DNA from: Halogeometricum sp. S1BR25-6
Lineage (GTDB): Archaea > Halobacteriota > Halobacteria > Halobacteriales > Haloferacaceae
Assembly: GCF_031624495.1 (NCBI RefSeq)
Contig: NZ_JAMQOP010000002.1
Coordinates: 868,001 to 932,000, forward strand
Length of the DNA: 64,000 nucleotides
Reading direction: 5' to 3'
The notes under the pieces are model-generated. The model did no database searches. It was given only the letters and a program-made list of their open reading frames with translations, and was not told the origin of the DNA. Positions 33,931-42,818 of the stretch are shown piece by piece. How positions within the stretch are numbered: the first letter of the stretch is position 1; each line of letters begins with the position of its first letter. The position numbers and the translations under genes were made by a program.

Positions 33931-35466
33931 ATGACAGAAGACACCTACGTCGGTGCGATCGATCAAGGCACCACCGGAACCCGTTTCATGGTCTTCGACC
34001 ACGACGGGCGAGTCGTCGCGAACGCATACAAGAAACACGAGCAGATCTACCCCGAACCCGGCTGGGTCGAACACGACCCCGAGGAGATTTGGGAGAACAC
34101 CGAGGCGGTCATCCACGACGCACTCGACGACGGGAACCTCGACGCCTCGCAGTTGGAGGCCATCGGCATCACCAACCAGCGCGAAACCACCCTCGTGTGG
34201 GACCGCGAGAGCGGCCGTCCCATCGCCAACGCCATCGTCTGGCAGGACCGACGCACCACCGACCGCGTCGAAGCCCTCCAGGACGAGGGCAAAGAAGAGT
34301 GGGTTCGCGAGAAAACGGGCTTAGAGCCGGACGCGTACTTCTCGGCCACCAAAGCCGAGTGGCTCCTCGACAACACCGACCAGATTAAACTCGCCCGCAT
34401 GCGCCCCGACGACGTCCGCGATAGGGCCGAAGCTGGCGAGTTGATGCTCGGCACCATCGACTCCTGGCTCATCTACAACCTCACCGGCGAGCACATCACC
34501 GACGTCACCAACGCCTCCCGGACCATGCTGTTCAACATCCACGACATGGACTGGGACGAAGAGCTCTTAGAGGAGTTCAACGTTCCCGCCGAGATGCTCC
34601 CCGAAGTTCGTCCCTCTTCGGACGAGGCGACGTACGGGTCGACGGACGCCGACGGATTCTTGGGAGCCGAGATTCCGGTCGCGGGGGCGCTCGGCGACCA
34701 GCAGGCCGCCCTGTTCGGCCAGACCTGCTACGACGCCGGCGACGCCAAAAACACCTACGGCACCGGCTCGTTCATGCTCATGAACACCGGCGAGGAAGCC
34801 GTCAGCAGCGAAAACGGCCTGCTCACCACTGTGGGCTTCCAGCGCTCGGGCGAACCCGTTCAGTACGCCCTCGAAGGCTCCATCTTCATCACGGGCGCCG
34901 CAATCGAGTGGCTCGAAGACATGACGCTCATCGAGGACGCCGCCGAAACCGAGGAACTCGCCCGCTCGGTGGACTCGACGGACGGGGTGTACTTCGTCCC
35001 CGCGTTCACGGGCCTCGGCGCGCCCCACTGGGACCAGCGCGCACGCGGCACCATCGTCGGGATGACCCGCGGCACCCGCCGCGAGCACGTCGTTCGCGCC
35101 ACTTTGGAATCCATCGCCTTCCAAACCCGCGACGTCGCCGAAGCCATGGAGTCCGACAGCGGTATCGACCTCTCCTCGCTCCGCGTCGACGGCGGCGCGG
35201 TCAAGAACAACTACCTCTGTCAACTCCAAGCGAACATCGTCGGCTCCGAAATCGTCCGGCCGCAGGTCGACGAGACGACGGCGCTGGGGTCGGCGTACGC
35301 GGCGGGGCTGGCGGTCGGCTACTGGAGCGACCTCGACGAACTCCGCGATAACTGGCAGGTCGACCGCGAGTTCTCCCCCGATGAGGGCGCCGAGAACGTC
35401 GACGAGCGGTACGGACGCTGGACCGACGCCGTCGAACGCTCTCGCGACTGGGCGCGGGAGAACTGA
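33931..35466 (+). CDS. glpK: Glycerol kinase
   Basis: A 511-residue FGGY-family kinase that phosphorylates glycerol to glycerol-3-phosphate. The N-terminal phosphate motif YVGAIDQGTTGTRFMVFDHD, the IGITNQRETTLVWDRE segment, NTYGTGSFMLMNTG and the final GLGAPHWDQRARGTI with the FGGY-signature region are all present. Glycerol is a major carbon source for haloarchaea, because of glycerol-producing algae in brines. It is followed after two bases by a membrane protein that is probably a glycerol transporter. No glycerol-3-phosphate dehydrogenase genes are in the window. Confidence 0.97.
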   Translation: MTEDTYVGAIDQGTTGTRFMVFDHDGRVVANAYKKHEQIYPEPGWVEHDPEEIWENTEAVIHDALDDGNLDASQLEAIGITNQRETTLVWDRESGRPIANAIVWQDRRTTDRVEALQDEGKEEWVREKTGLEPDAYFSATKAEWLLDNTDQIKLARMRPDDVRDRAEAGELMLGTIDSWLIYNLTGEHITDVTNASRTMLFNIHDMDWDEELLEEFNVPAEMLPEVRPSSDEATYGSTDADGFLGAEIPVAGALGDQQAALFGQTCYDAGDAKNTYGTGSFMLMNTGEEAVSSENGLLTTVGFQRSGEPVQYALEGSIFITGAAIEWLEDMTLIEDAAETEELARSVDSTDGVYFVPAFTGLGAPHWDQRARGTIVGMTRGTRREHVVRATLESIAFQTRDVAEAMESDSGIDLSSLRVDGGAVKNNYLCQLQANIVGSEIVRPQVDETTALGSAYAAGLAVGYWSDLDELRDNWQVDREFSPDEGAENVDERYGRWTDAVERSRDWAREN

Positions 35467-35468
35467 CC

Positions 35469-36539
35469 ATGAGCGGACTCGCGCTACAGATTCCGCTCAT
35501 CGGGATGGGGACCGAGGAGTTTCTCATCCTGCTCATCACGGCCCTCGCCGGCGGCGCGTTCGGGGCCGCCCTCGGGGCGCTCCCCTCGTTCATCTTCACG
35601 GGGTTCGTCGTCTTCCTCGGCGAGGGGCTGGCGATACTCGAAGGAAACCTCGGCGGGGTCGGCGGGATTCCCGCCGGCGAAATCGCGACCGGAGTCACGG
35701 GCGTCATCGGGTTCGGCGCCATCACCGGCCCGCACATCGCGTTCGCAGGGGGCGTCGCCGCCTCCGCCTACGCGGGCAAGAAGTACCCCGAAATGGGCCC
35801 CACCGAGGGCTACCACTTCGGGAAAGAGATCACCTACGCCTTCGGGACGAAGCCCGATATCCTCGCGGTGGGCGCCGTGTTCGGCGTCGTCGGTGTCATC
35901 ATCAACCAACTCGCGGCGGGTATCGGCCTCCCGGTTGACACCATCGCGCTGACGGTGTTCCTCTCGGCGGTGCTCGTCCGCGTCGCCTTCGGCTACCCGC
36001 TGGTCGGCAAACCGGCCGGAGACGGCTACCTCGACATGTCGCCCTTCGAACGCGGCGAGGAGCGGACGATGACCGACGGCGGCGTCGAGCGCGTTCGGCC
36101 GGCGACCGAACCGTGGCTCCCCCACCAGTACGAGTGGTCGGGCGTCACGGTCATCGGTCTCGTCGGCGGGATACTCGGCGCCTACATCTGGTTGGAGACG
36201 GGGAGCTTCTTCCTCGGCTACGGTATCTCCGCGGCGTCGCTGCTGTTCCTCAACCTCGGCGTCGAGAAGATTCCCGTCACGCACCACATCACGCTGCTGG
36301 GCTCCAGTGGCGCCGCCATCGGGGCCGCCGCCGTCGGCAGTCCGCTCGTGGCGTTGCTCGTCGGCGGCGTCTTCGGCGCGCTCAGCGGCCTCCTGGGTGA
36401 GGTGACCCAGCGCGTCTTCTACGCGCACTCGGGGACGCACGTCGACCCGCCGGCGATGGCTATCACCATCATGACGGTGGTCATCGGCGTCCTCTACCTG
36501 GTCGGTCTCCTCCCCAGTTCGGCCTACCTCGGCCTCTGA
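35469..36539 (+). CDS. Putative glycerol transporter (membrane protein linked to glpK)
   Basis: A 356-residue polytopic membrane protein with about eight to nine hydrophobic segments rich in Gly and Ala (for example LALPSF-like GAALGALPSFIFTGFVVFL and GFGAITGPHIAFAGGVAASA). It starts two bases after the glpK stop, so the two are co-transcribed. In Haloferax volcanii an equivalent gene beside glpK has been proposed as a glycerol transporter. It is not an aquaporin/GlpF-type protein: no NPA motifs are visible. Transport function is inferred from context. Confidence 0.72.
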   Translation: MSGLALQIPLIGMGTEEFLILLITALAGGAFGAALGALPSFIFTGFVVFLGEGLAILEGNLGGVGGIPAGEIATGVTGVIGFGAITGPHIAFAGGVAASAYAGKKYPEMGPTEGYHFGKEITYAFGTKPDILAVGAVFGVVGVIINQLAAGIGLPVDTIALTVFLSAVLVRVAFGYPLVGKPAGDGYLDMSPFERGEERTMTDGGVERVRPATEPWLPHQYEWSGVTVIGLVGGILGAYIWLETGSFFLGYGISAASLLFLNLGVEKIPVTHHITLLGSSGAAIGAAAVGSPLVALLVGGVFGALSGLLGEVTQRVFYAHSGTHVDPPAMAITIMTVVIGVLYLVGLLPSSAYLGL

Positions 36540-36606
36540 ACCGTCCGCGAGCGGTACCCGCTCCGCCGAACGCCCTCTCACTCGCCCGACTCGGGCGGTG
36601 TTCCGG

Positions 36607-37773
36607 ATGAACCTCGAAGAACGAATCCTTCAACGTAAGCGTCGCCGCGACAGGCGGCAGTTGCTGCTCGAAGAGGCATCGCTGAGTCCGGTCTGGCACC
36701 CCGAGGAACCGGTCGGTCGCGGCCCGACCGTCGAGCGACTCCTCGACCGACTGGAACCAGTGTTCGACCACCGCGCGCCGGAGAACGTCTACGTCCGGGG
36801 ACCGGCGGGGTCGGGGAAGTCGGCCGTCGTGACGGCGCTGTTCGCCCACCTCGCCCGACTACTCTCCTCGCCGGAGGACTCCATCGTGACGACGACGCGC
36901 GGAGGGAGCGCCGAGAACCGCTCGTTCGCGTACGTCGACCTCCGCGAAACGACGAGCGAGTCCGAGTTCTACCACGCCGTCCTCGACGCGACGACGAGCG
37001 AGTCCGTCCCGCGGCGCGGTCTCTCCACGTCGGACCTCCGCGGACGCGTCGACGGCCACCTCCGCGGCGGCCGCGTCCTCGTCGTCGCCCTCGACCACGT
37101 TGACGAGGACGGAACCGACCGACTGGCATCGTTCACCGGCGAACTCGCGAGCCTCGGCCACCGCACCTCGTGGGTCGCCGTCGGCCGCGGAGCGCCCGAG
37201 GACGTCCTCCCCGACCCGCGGGCGACGGGCGAGGTCACGGTGGAACCGTATCACCGCGCGGAACTGGCCGACGTGCTGACCGCGCGCCTGTCGACGGGAG
37301 TGACGCGGGACGCGACGACGCACCAGCAGGTTCGTCGCCTCGCGGCGTGGGCCGAAGGGGACGCGCACGACGCCCTCGCGGCCATCCTCGGTGCGGTGGA
37401 CGCCGCACTCGAAGCGGACAGCGACGTGATAGAGGACGAGCACTTCGACGCCGGGATGGGCTCGGTCCCGCGACCGTGCGTCTCTCTCGGCCGCGTGTTG
37501 GCGCTCTCCGCGAACCGGCGGGCCGTCCTCAGACACCTCGTTCGGCTCCCGCCCGAGGACCGCGCCTCCGTCGGCCGCGCCGCCGCGGCCGTCGCGTCCT
37601 CGGCGTCGCTCTCGGAGAGCACCATCACCCGGTACCTCTACGAGTTCGCCGAGGCCGGTATCGTCGAACGCGTCCCCGTCGAAGGCGCGCACGGGGCGGG
37701 TCGGCCGCCGAGTCGCGTCGAGACGCGCGTGCCGACGCGGGCGTTCCTGCGACTCACGCGCGGCGACGACTGA
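36607..37773 (+). CDS. Orc1/Cdc6-like AAA+ protein
   Basis: A 388-residue protein. The Walker A motif is RGPAGSGKSAVV at about residues 60-72, and the Walker B-like strand is RVLVVALDHVDE. A sensor region and a C-terminal winged helix follow (ANRRAVLRHLVRL, LSESTITRYLYEFAEAGIVERV). This is the Orc1/Cdc6 architecture, used by archaea to bind replication origins. Haloarchaea have many paralogues, most not essential. I see no origin-type repeats beside it. The ATG at 36607 is used; a GTG nine bases upstream is possible. Confidence 0.85.
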   Translation: MNLEERILQRKRRRDRRQLLLEEASLSPVWHPEEPVGRGPTVERLLDRLEPVFDHRAPENVYVRGPAGSGKSAVVTALFAHLARLLSSPEDSIVTTTRGGSAENRSFAYVDLRETTSESEFYHAVLDATTSESVPRRGLSTSDLRGRVDGHLRGGRVLVVALDHVDEDGTDRLASFTGELASLGHRTSWVAVGRGAPEDVLPDPRATGEVTVEPYHRAELADVLTARLSTGVTRDATTHQQVRRLAAWAEGDAHDALAAILGAVDAALEADSDVIEDEHFDAGMGSVPRPCVSLGRVLALSANRRAVLRHLVRLPPEDRASVGRAAAAVASSASLSESTITRYLYEFAEAGIVERVPVEGAHGAGRPPSRVETRVPTRAFLRLTRGDD

Positions 37774-38004
37774 GGCGTCGGTCGGCCGCGTCGTCGGGGC
37801 GCGCGCCGGTCGGCCGTTCGGCCGTTCGACCGTCGAATCTCGACCGCCGCCGTTCGACAGCCTCTTACGCCGGCGGAGCGCATCTTCGAACGGAGCGGGC
37901 GGTCTGCGACGTAGGATACCGGAGACCTCCCCCGTTCCTTCTGAAAGAAAACGTCGACCGCGGAGCGCGCCGACCCGGGAGCGCTGGACCGGTGGGCCGC
38001 GCGC

Positions 38005-39225
38005 TCAGAAGTTTCCGTTGACGATGTCGGAGACGCGCTGGCGGTCGAACAACTGTCCTTCGGCGCCGTACAGGTCCTTCGCCGCGCGTTCGGTGACGAC
38101 GAGGTTCGTGATCGGACCCTGGTACAGCGGACCGCCGCGGTAGACGTCACCGCTCTGCACGGCGCTGAGTTGGCTCGCGACGCTCTGGTTCTTCATGTAT
38201 TCGACGACCGTGTTCTGGAACTCTTCGGCGGTCTTGCTCTCGTTGCCGCGCAGCAGGAGGACGTCGGGGTCGACTTCGAGGAGCGTCTCGTAGTCTATCT
38301 CGCCGCGGGACTCGTGGAAGTCCTTCACGTCCGTCTCCGCGAGGGCGTCGCGGACCTGCAGGTCGCGCCACTGCTTGAAGCTCGTCCCCTCGCCGATGAG
38401 GTACGGCGAGAACGTCTCGGGGTTGTCGACCGGTTGGGGCCAGAGGATGGCGACGGCGGGCCGTTCGGACTCCGAAGAGGGAACGACGTTCGAGACGTTC
38501 GACTGGAACTGCTCGTGCAGCGACGCGAACGCCTCGTAGCGCTCCTGCTCTTGGAACACCTGCGAGAGCTTCTCGAACGCCTCGTACAGCGAGAGGTACG
38601 GGTAGCTCTCGTGCCACCCGTAGCCCGTCGAGAAGATGCTGTTGCCGAAGAACGGGGCGACCTGATTCGATATCTCGTCGACGTCGGCCTGCTCCCATCC
38701 CTTGAACCGGTTCAACAGGAAGTTGGGGTCGATGACGTGCACGTCGCCGTCGAGTTCGTAGAACACCTCCTTGCTCACGCCGTCGGAGTAGAGGGCCGTC
38801 ATCCCGCTCTTGTCGACGGAGACGTCCGGAATACCGTCGTAGTAGCGGGTGTGGTAGCGAGAGGGAAGCCAGACCCCCTTCGGGGGGTCCTGTCCGAGTG
38901 CGACGCCCATGTCGGCCCAACTGCCGTTGTTGGCAACCCACGTTTCGGGGACGCCGTCGAACTCGATGGTGCCGACGGGCGGCATCGTAACCGAGTAGGA
39001 CTCGCCGGACGCCGCTTCCTCCGTTCCCTCCTCGGTCTCCGATGCGGATTCGGTCGCCGACGCGGCGGCCGCCTCCGTATCCGTCGCCGATTCGGTCGCG
39101 CCCGCGCCGGTCGTTCCCTCGCCGGAACCGCCGGAGCAGCCCGCCAACAATCCCGTCGCCGCCAGTACGCCGCTCGCCTTCAGTACGTCCCGCCGAGTGC
39201 GGGACCGCGAACCGTCATCTGTCAT
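38005..39225 (-). CDS. Iron-siderophore/heme ABC transporter, substrate-binding lipoprotein
   Basis: A 406-residue secreted lipoprotein. The N-terminus has a Tat-like twin arginine (SRTRRDVLKASG) and a lipobox (LLAGC) near residue 30. It is followed by an acidic Ser/Glu/Thr linker and a class III periplasmic-binding fold with ENWVANNGSW-like and SAVQSGDVYRGGPLYQGP segments. It captures an iron chelate outside the membrane for the permease encoded upstream. It has its own promoter with a DtxR-like palindrome (39232-39245) next to the start. Confidence 0.88.
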   Translation of the reverse strand: MTDDGSRSRTRRDVLKASGVLAATGLLAGCSGGSGEGTTGAGATESATDTEAAAASATESASETEEGTEEAASGESYSVTMPPVGTIEFDGVPETWVANNGSWADMGVALGQDPPKGVWLPSRYHTRYYDGIPDVSVDKSGMTALYSDGVSKEVFYELDGDVHVIDPNFLLNRFKGWEQADVDEISNQVAPFFGNSIFSTGYGWHESYPYLSLYEAFEKLSQVFQEQERYEAFASLHEQFQSNVSNVVPSSESERPAVAILWPQPVDNPETFSPYLIGEGTSFKQWRDLQVRDALAETDVKDFHESRGEIDYETLLEVDPDVLLLRGNESKTAEEFQNTVVEYMKNQSVASQLSAVQSGDVYRGGPLYQGPITNLVVTERAAKDLYGAEGQLFDRQRVSDIVNGNF

Positions 39226-39231
39226 CGGTTT

Positions 39232-39245
39232 TTAGGCTCGCCTAA
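39232..39245. promoter_or_regulatory. DtxR/IdeR-like iron box upstream of the binding-protein gene
   Basis: TTAGGCTCGCCTAA, a perfect inverted repeat around a two-base centre, seven bases before the start codon. It resembles the DtxR-family consensus, close to TTAGGTTAGCCTAA. Bound metal-loaded regulator here would cover the transcription start. Confidence 0.75.
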
Positions 39246-39274
39246 ACAATCAAAGGTGTTTCGAAGTCCGGCGC

Positions 39275-40123
39275 TCAGAGGGAGTGTTTGGGGACGATTT
39301 CGGGGTCGGGCGTGTAGTTGACGGCCGCCTCGACCCGAAACACGTCCGCGAGGAGGTCCTCGGTGACGACTTCGCGCGGCGGACCCCAGTCGTACACTTC
39401 GCCGTCCTTCAGCGCGATGAGGTAGTCGGCGAACCGCGCGGCCTGCGCGATGTCGTGGAGGACGACGGCGACGGTGACGTCCCGTTGCTCGTTCAATTGT
39501 CTGACCGTCTCCATCACGCGGAGTTGGTGGTGGAGGTCGAGGAACGTCGTCGGTTCGTCGAGGAGGAGCACGTCGGTGTCCTGTGCGAGCACCATCGCGA
39601 TCCAGGCGAGTTGTTTCTGCCCGCCCGAGAGGTTGCCGAGCGTCTTCTCGCGGAGGTGGTCGACGCCCGCGAGGTCGATGGCGCGTTCGACCGCCTCGTG
39701 GTCTTCCTCGCCGGTCTGCTCGAAGAAGCCGCGGTGCGGGTAGCGTCCGTGGTACACCAACTCCTCGACGGTGAGCGACCCCGGCGACTCGTTCTCCTGG
39801 GAGAGCAGACCGAGTTCGCGGGCGAACTCCTTGTCGTCGTACTCCTGGATGGTCTTGCCGTCGAGGAGCACCGACCCCGCGTCGGGAGTCAACTGCTTGG
39901 CGAGCGACTTCAACAGCGTGCTCTTCCCGCTCCCGTTCGGCCCGACGAGCGCGGTTATCTCCCCGCGCGGGATATCGATTCGGTCGCACTCGACGACCGG
40001 CCGTTCGCTCGTGGGGTACGACAGCGTGAGGTCGTCGCCGACAAGCGCGCCGTCCCGCTCTTCGTTCTGTGCGCCGTCCGTCGTCGTGCTCGTGTGCTCG
40101 TGCTCGTGTTCGCTCTTGGCCAT
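39275..40123 (-). CDS. Iron ABC transporter, ATP-binding protein
   Basis: A 282-residue FepC-type ATPase. Walker A is GPNGSGKSTLL, the signature LSGGQKQLAWIAM is followed by Walker B VLLLDEPTTFLD, and the H-loop is VAVVLHDIAQAA. The first 25 residues are an acidic/His-containing haloarchaeal extension. The start abuts the permease stop, so permease and ATPase share a transcript; the binding protein follows 49 bp downstream with its own operator. It powers uptake of an iron-siderophore, heme or cobalamin. Confidence 0.93.
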   Translation of the reverse strand: MAKSEHEHEHTSTTTDGAQNEERDGALVGDDLTLSYPTSERPVVECDRIDIPRGEITALVGPNGSGKSTLLKSLAKQLTPDAGSVLLDGKTIQEYDDKEFARELGLLSQENESPGSLTVEELVYHGRYPHRGFFEQTGEEDHEAVERAIDLAGVDHLREKTLGNLSGGQKQLAWIAMVLAQDTDVLLLDEPTTFLDLHHQLRVMETVRQLNEQRDVTVAVVLHDIAQAARFADYLIALKDGEVYDWGPPREVVTEDLLADVFRVEAAVNYTPDPEIVPKHSL

Positions 40124-41266
40124 TCAGACATCACCCAGGTTCTGCTGTTTCCGCATCAGATAGAGGAAGTAGGGACCGCCGATGAGGCCCGTGACGATGC
40201 CGACGGGCATCTGCACGGGGTTCAACGCGAGTCGGGCGCCCACGTCGGCCACGACCATCAGCGCGGGGCCGACGAACAGACACCCCACGGTCAACCGCTT
40301 GTAGTCGCTCCCGACGAGGTTCCGGACCACGTGCGGGACGATGAGGCCGACGAAGCCGACGATGCCCGCGACGGCGATGGCGGCGCTGGCCGCGAGGATG
40401 GCGACGCCCGAGAGCATGAACCGAGTCCGCTCGACGGACATCCCGAGCGACCGGGCCGTCTGCTCGCCGAGGAGCAGGACATTCAACTGCCTCGCGCCGA
40501 GCACCGCCAGCACGACGGCCAGCGTCGTCGACGGCAGCGCGAGTCGGACCTGCTCCCAGTCGACGCCCGTCAGCGAACCCGTGGTCCACGCGATGGCGCT
40601 CTGGACGACCGCGAGGTCCTCGGCGAAGAAGAACAGACCCGTCTGCAGCGACTGAAACACCGTCGAGACGATGACGCCCGCGAGGACGAGTCTCACCGGG
40701 GAGGTGCCGTTCTGCCACGCGATGACGTAGACGAGGAAGAAAGCGAGTGCGCCGCCGAAGGCGGCGATGAGCGGCAGGAACGGCGCGAGTCCGGAGAAGA
40801 CGACCAGCGTGAGGAGGATGGCGAGACCGGCGCCGGAACTCACGCCGAGGATGTAGGGGCTGGCGAGTTCGTTCCGCGTGACCGCCTGGAAGATGGCGCC
40901 CGAGACGGCGAGATTCGCGCCGACGAGGACGCCGACGAGGACCCGCGGCAGGCGGATGTTCCAGACGATGAGCGTCGCGGTCGGGAGTTCCGGTAGTTCG
41001 CCCCGGAACCCGGTGACCGCCCGCATCAGGTTCTCGCCGAGCAGGAAGTTGAGCATCCAGTGGGGGTCGAACAGGACGGCCGTATCGAGGACGGCGCGCC
41101 ACGCCTGCCCGAGCGTCATGGAGTAGGAACCGAAACTCACCTGCACCAGTCCGCCGAGCACCACGATGAGAACGCTGCTCAGACAGACCGACACGAGCGT
41201 CGCGTCGACCCACCCGAGCAATCGCTCGCCGCCAGCGAACCGACCGGTTCCCGCGTCTCCAGACAT
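40124..41266 (-). CDS. Iron ABC transporter, FecCD-type permease
   Basis: A 380-residue protein with about nine to ten membrane segments. It has the FecCD pattern RLPRVLVGVLVGANLAVSGA and the late GIVGFVGLIVPHVVRNLVG, and it ends with a segment typical of BtuC/FecD. It forms the channel with the ATPase encoded just downstream. The promoter region contains a perfect 16-bp iron-box palindrome seven bases before the ATG. Confidence 0.93.
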   Translation of the reverse strand: MSGDAGTGRFAGGERLLGWVDATLVSVCLSSVLIVVLGGLVQVSFGSYSMTLGQAWRAVLDTAVLFDPHWMLNFLLGENLMRAVTGFRGELPELPTATLIVWNIRLPRVLVGVLVGANLAVSGAIFQAVTRNELASPYILGVSSGAGLAILLTLVVFSGLAPFLPLIAAFGGALAFFLVYVIAWQNGTSPVRLVLAGVIVSTVFQSLQTGLFFFAEDLAVVQSAIAWTTGSLTGVDWEQVRLALPSTTLAVVLAVLGARQLNVLLLGEQTARSLGMSVERTRFMLSGVAILAASAAIAVAGIVGFVGLIVPHVVRNLVGSDYKRLTVGCLFVGPALMVVADVGARLALNPVQMPVGIVTGLIGGPYFLYLMRKQQNLGDV

Positions 41267-41272
41267 CTTCGC

Positions 41273-41288
41273 TTTAGGTATACCTAAA
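41273..41288. promoter_or_regulatory. DtxR/IdeR-like iron box upstream of the permease gene
   Basis: TTTAGGTATACCTAAA, a perfect 16-bp palindrome, ends 7 bases from the start codon. It shares the TTAGG..CCTAA arms with the site upstream of the binding-protein gene. Confidence 0.78.
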
Positions 41289-41434
41289 CAGTAGGTAAAT
41301 CACTTACGACATCGACAGGGTTACGCGGGCGACTTCGAGACGGGGTTTCGACGGAACGAGCGGACGATATCCGGGGGGCCGGCGACCGTCGCAGCGGGGA
41401 AGGGGTTTTGCCCCCGTCTCCCTAAGAGACGACG

Positions 41435-42622
41435 ATGCAGTTCGGCTTCACTTCGACGATCGACCGCTCTCGGGCCATGTGGTGGTTGCTCGGACTCGCC
41501 ATCTTCCTCGTCCTCGCGTTCGTCGCCGAGGCGTACTTGGGAACGTTCATGCTGGGCCTGTTTCTGTACTACGCGACGCGGCCCGTCTACAACCGTATCC
41601 GGCACCGCGTCGGCCAAGAGAGCCTCGGCGCCGCCGCGGCGCTGCTCGTGCTATCGCTCCCCATCGTCATCCTCGTGGGCTACACCGCGCTGGTCGCCTT
41701 CCAGGAACTGAGCGCGTTCGTCGGGCAGAACCAAGACGGTCTGTGGGCGACGCTGGAACCGTACCTCGGTTCGTTCGACGCGGTCAGAAACCCCAACGAA
41801 CTGCTCGGGACGCTCCTCGAAGACCCGCGCGCGCTGTTCGGCGTGACCGACACGGCGACCGTCGGCACGCTCCTCGCCTCGCTCGCCGGGACGGCGTCGT
41901 TCGTCCTCGGCGCGGCCCTGCAACTGTTCATCGCCTTCGCCTTCGCGTTCTACCTGTTGCGCGACGACCGGCGTCTCGCCTCGTGGACGCGCGAGAACCT
42001 CTCGGGCGAGGGCGGCGTCGTCAACGCCTACATGGCCGCCGTCGACCGCGACCTGAAGACCATCTACTTCGGCAACATCCTCAACGCGTTCGCCATCGCC
42101 GTCATCGCCGCTGTCTCCTACAACGTCATCAACCTGTTCGCGCCCGCCTCGATGTCCATCCCGTCGCCGACGCTTCTGGGCGCACTGACGGGCGCGGGCA
42201 GCCTCATCCCCGTCGTCGGGATGAAAATCGTGTACGTGCCGGTGACGATTCTTCTGGCCGTCGAGGCCGCCCTGACCGACCCCGCGACGCTGTGGGTCGC
42301 GCTAGTGTACGGCGGCGTCTCGCTCGTCATCGTCGACACCATCCCCGACTTCCTGCTCCGCCCGTACGTCTCCGGGCGCAACCTCCACACCGGGACGGTG
42401 ATGTTCGCCTACATCATCGGCCCCGCGCTGTTCGGCTGGTACGGCCTGTTCTTGGGTCCCCTGCTCCTCGTCGTCGGCGTCCACTTCTTCCGCATCGTCC
42501 TCCCCGAGTTGGTCACCGGGGAACCGCTGGACCCCGACGCGCGCGGCGACAATCCGCTCCGAAGCGACGACGACCAGCGGACCATCGCCGAGTTCGGACC
42601 GACGGCCTCGGACGACGACTGA
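41435..42622 (+). CDS. AI-2E family transporter (YdiK/PerM type)
   Basis: A 395-residue membrane protein with about seven to eight membrane segments in the AI-2E/PerM arrangement. Characteristic features are the pair at residues 12-45, the long cytoplasmic section, the segment GSLIPVVGMKIVYVPVTILL and the C-terminal SLVIVDTIPDFLLRPYVSGRN and GPALFGWYGLFLGPLLLVV. Substrate unknown; the name does not show autoinducer transport. The acidic C-terminus is haloarchaeal. Confidence 0.88.
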   Translation: MQFGFTSTIDRSRAMWWLLGLAIFLVLAFVAEAYLGTFMLGLFLYYATRPVYNRIRHRVGQESLGAAAALLVLSLPIVILVGYTALVAFQELSAFVGQNQDGLWATLEPYLGSFDAVRNPNELLGTLLEDPRALFGVTDTATVGTLLASLAGTASFVLGAALQLFIAFAFAFYLLRDDRRLASWTRENLSGEGGVVNAYMAAVDRDLKTIYFGNILNAFAIAVIAAVSYNVINLFAPASMSIPSPTLLGALTGAGSLIPVVGMKIVYVPVTILLAVEAALTDPATLWVALVYGGVSLVIVDTIPDFLLRPYVSGRNLHTGTVMFAYIIGPALFGWYGLFLGPLLLVVGVHFFRIVLPELVTGEPLDPDARGDNPLRSDDDQRTIAEFGPTASDDD

Positions 42623-42712
42623 CGAGGGAACGGACCCTCCGTCTCTCGGGTCGACGGCCTTGACGTCGTCCTCGCGGCGCCCGTCACCGTCGCGAGAACT
42701 GTCTCCGGCACC

Positions 42713-42761
42713 ACTATATTGGACCCATCGACGACAGTCAATGAAAGCCTACTTTCTCTGA
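42713..42761 (+). promoter_or_regulatory. Promoter of the YihY/BrkB gene with a six-codon ORF at the predicted start
   Basis: TATATT (42715-42720) predicts transcription from about 42741, where ATGAAAGCCTACTTTCTCTGA encodes only MKAYFL. A chance occurrence is likely; the following gene then has a 78-base leader. Confidence 0.3.
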
Positions 42762-42818
42762 GAGCTGTCGTTCTCGCCCCGAGAACCGGCAAGGACGGCG
42801 TTCGATGCCGCCGCATCC

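Noticed and set aside
37774-38004. Possible replication origin next to the Orc1/Cdc6-like gene
   Set aside because: Only one weak ORB-like string, no repeats and no AT-rich region. Not enough for an origin.
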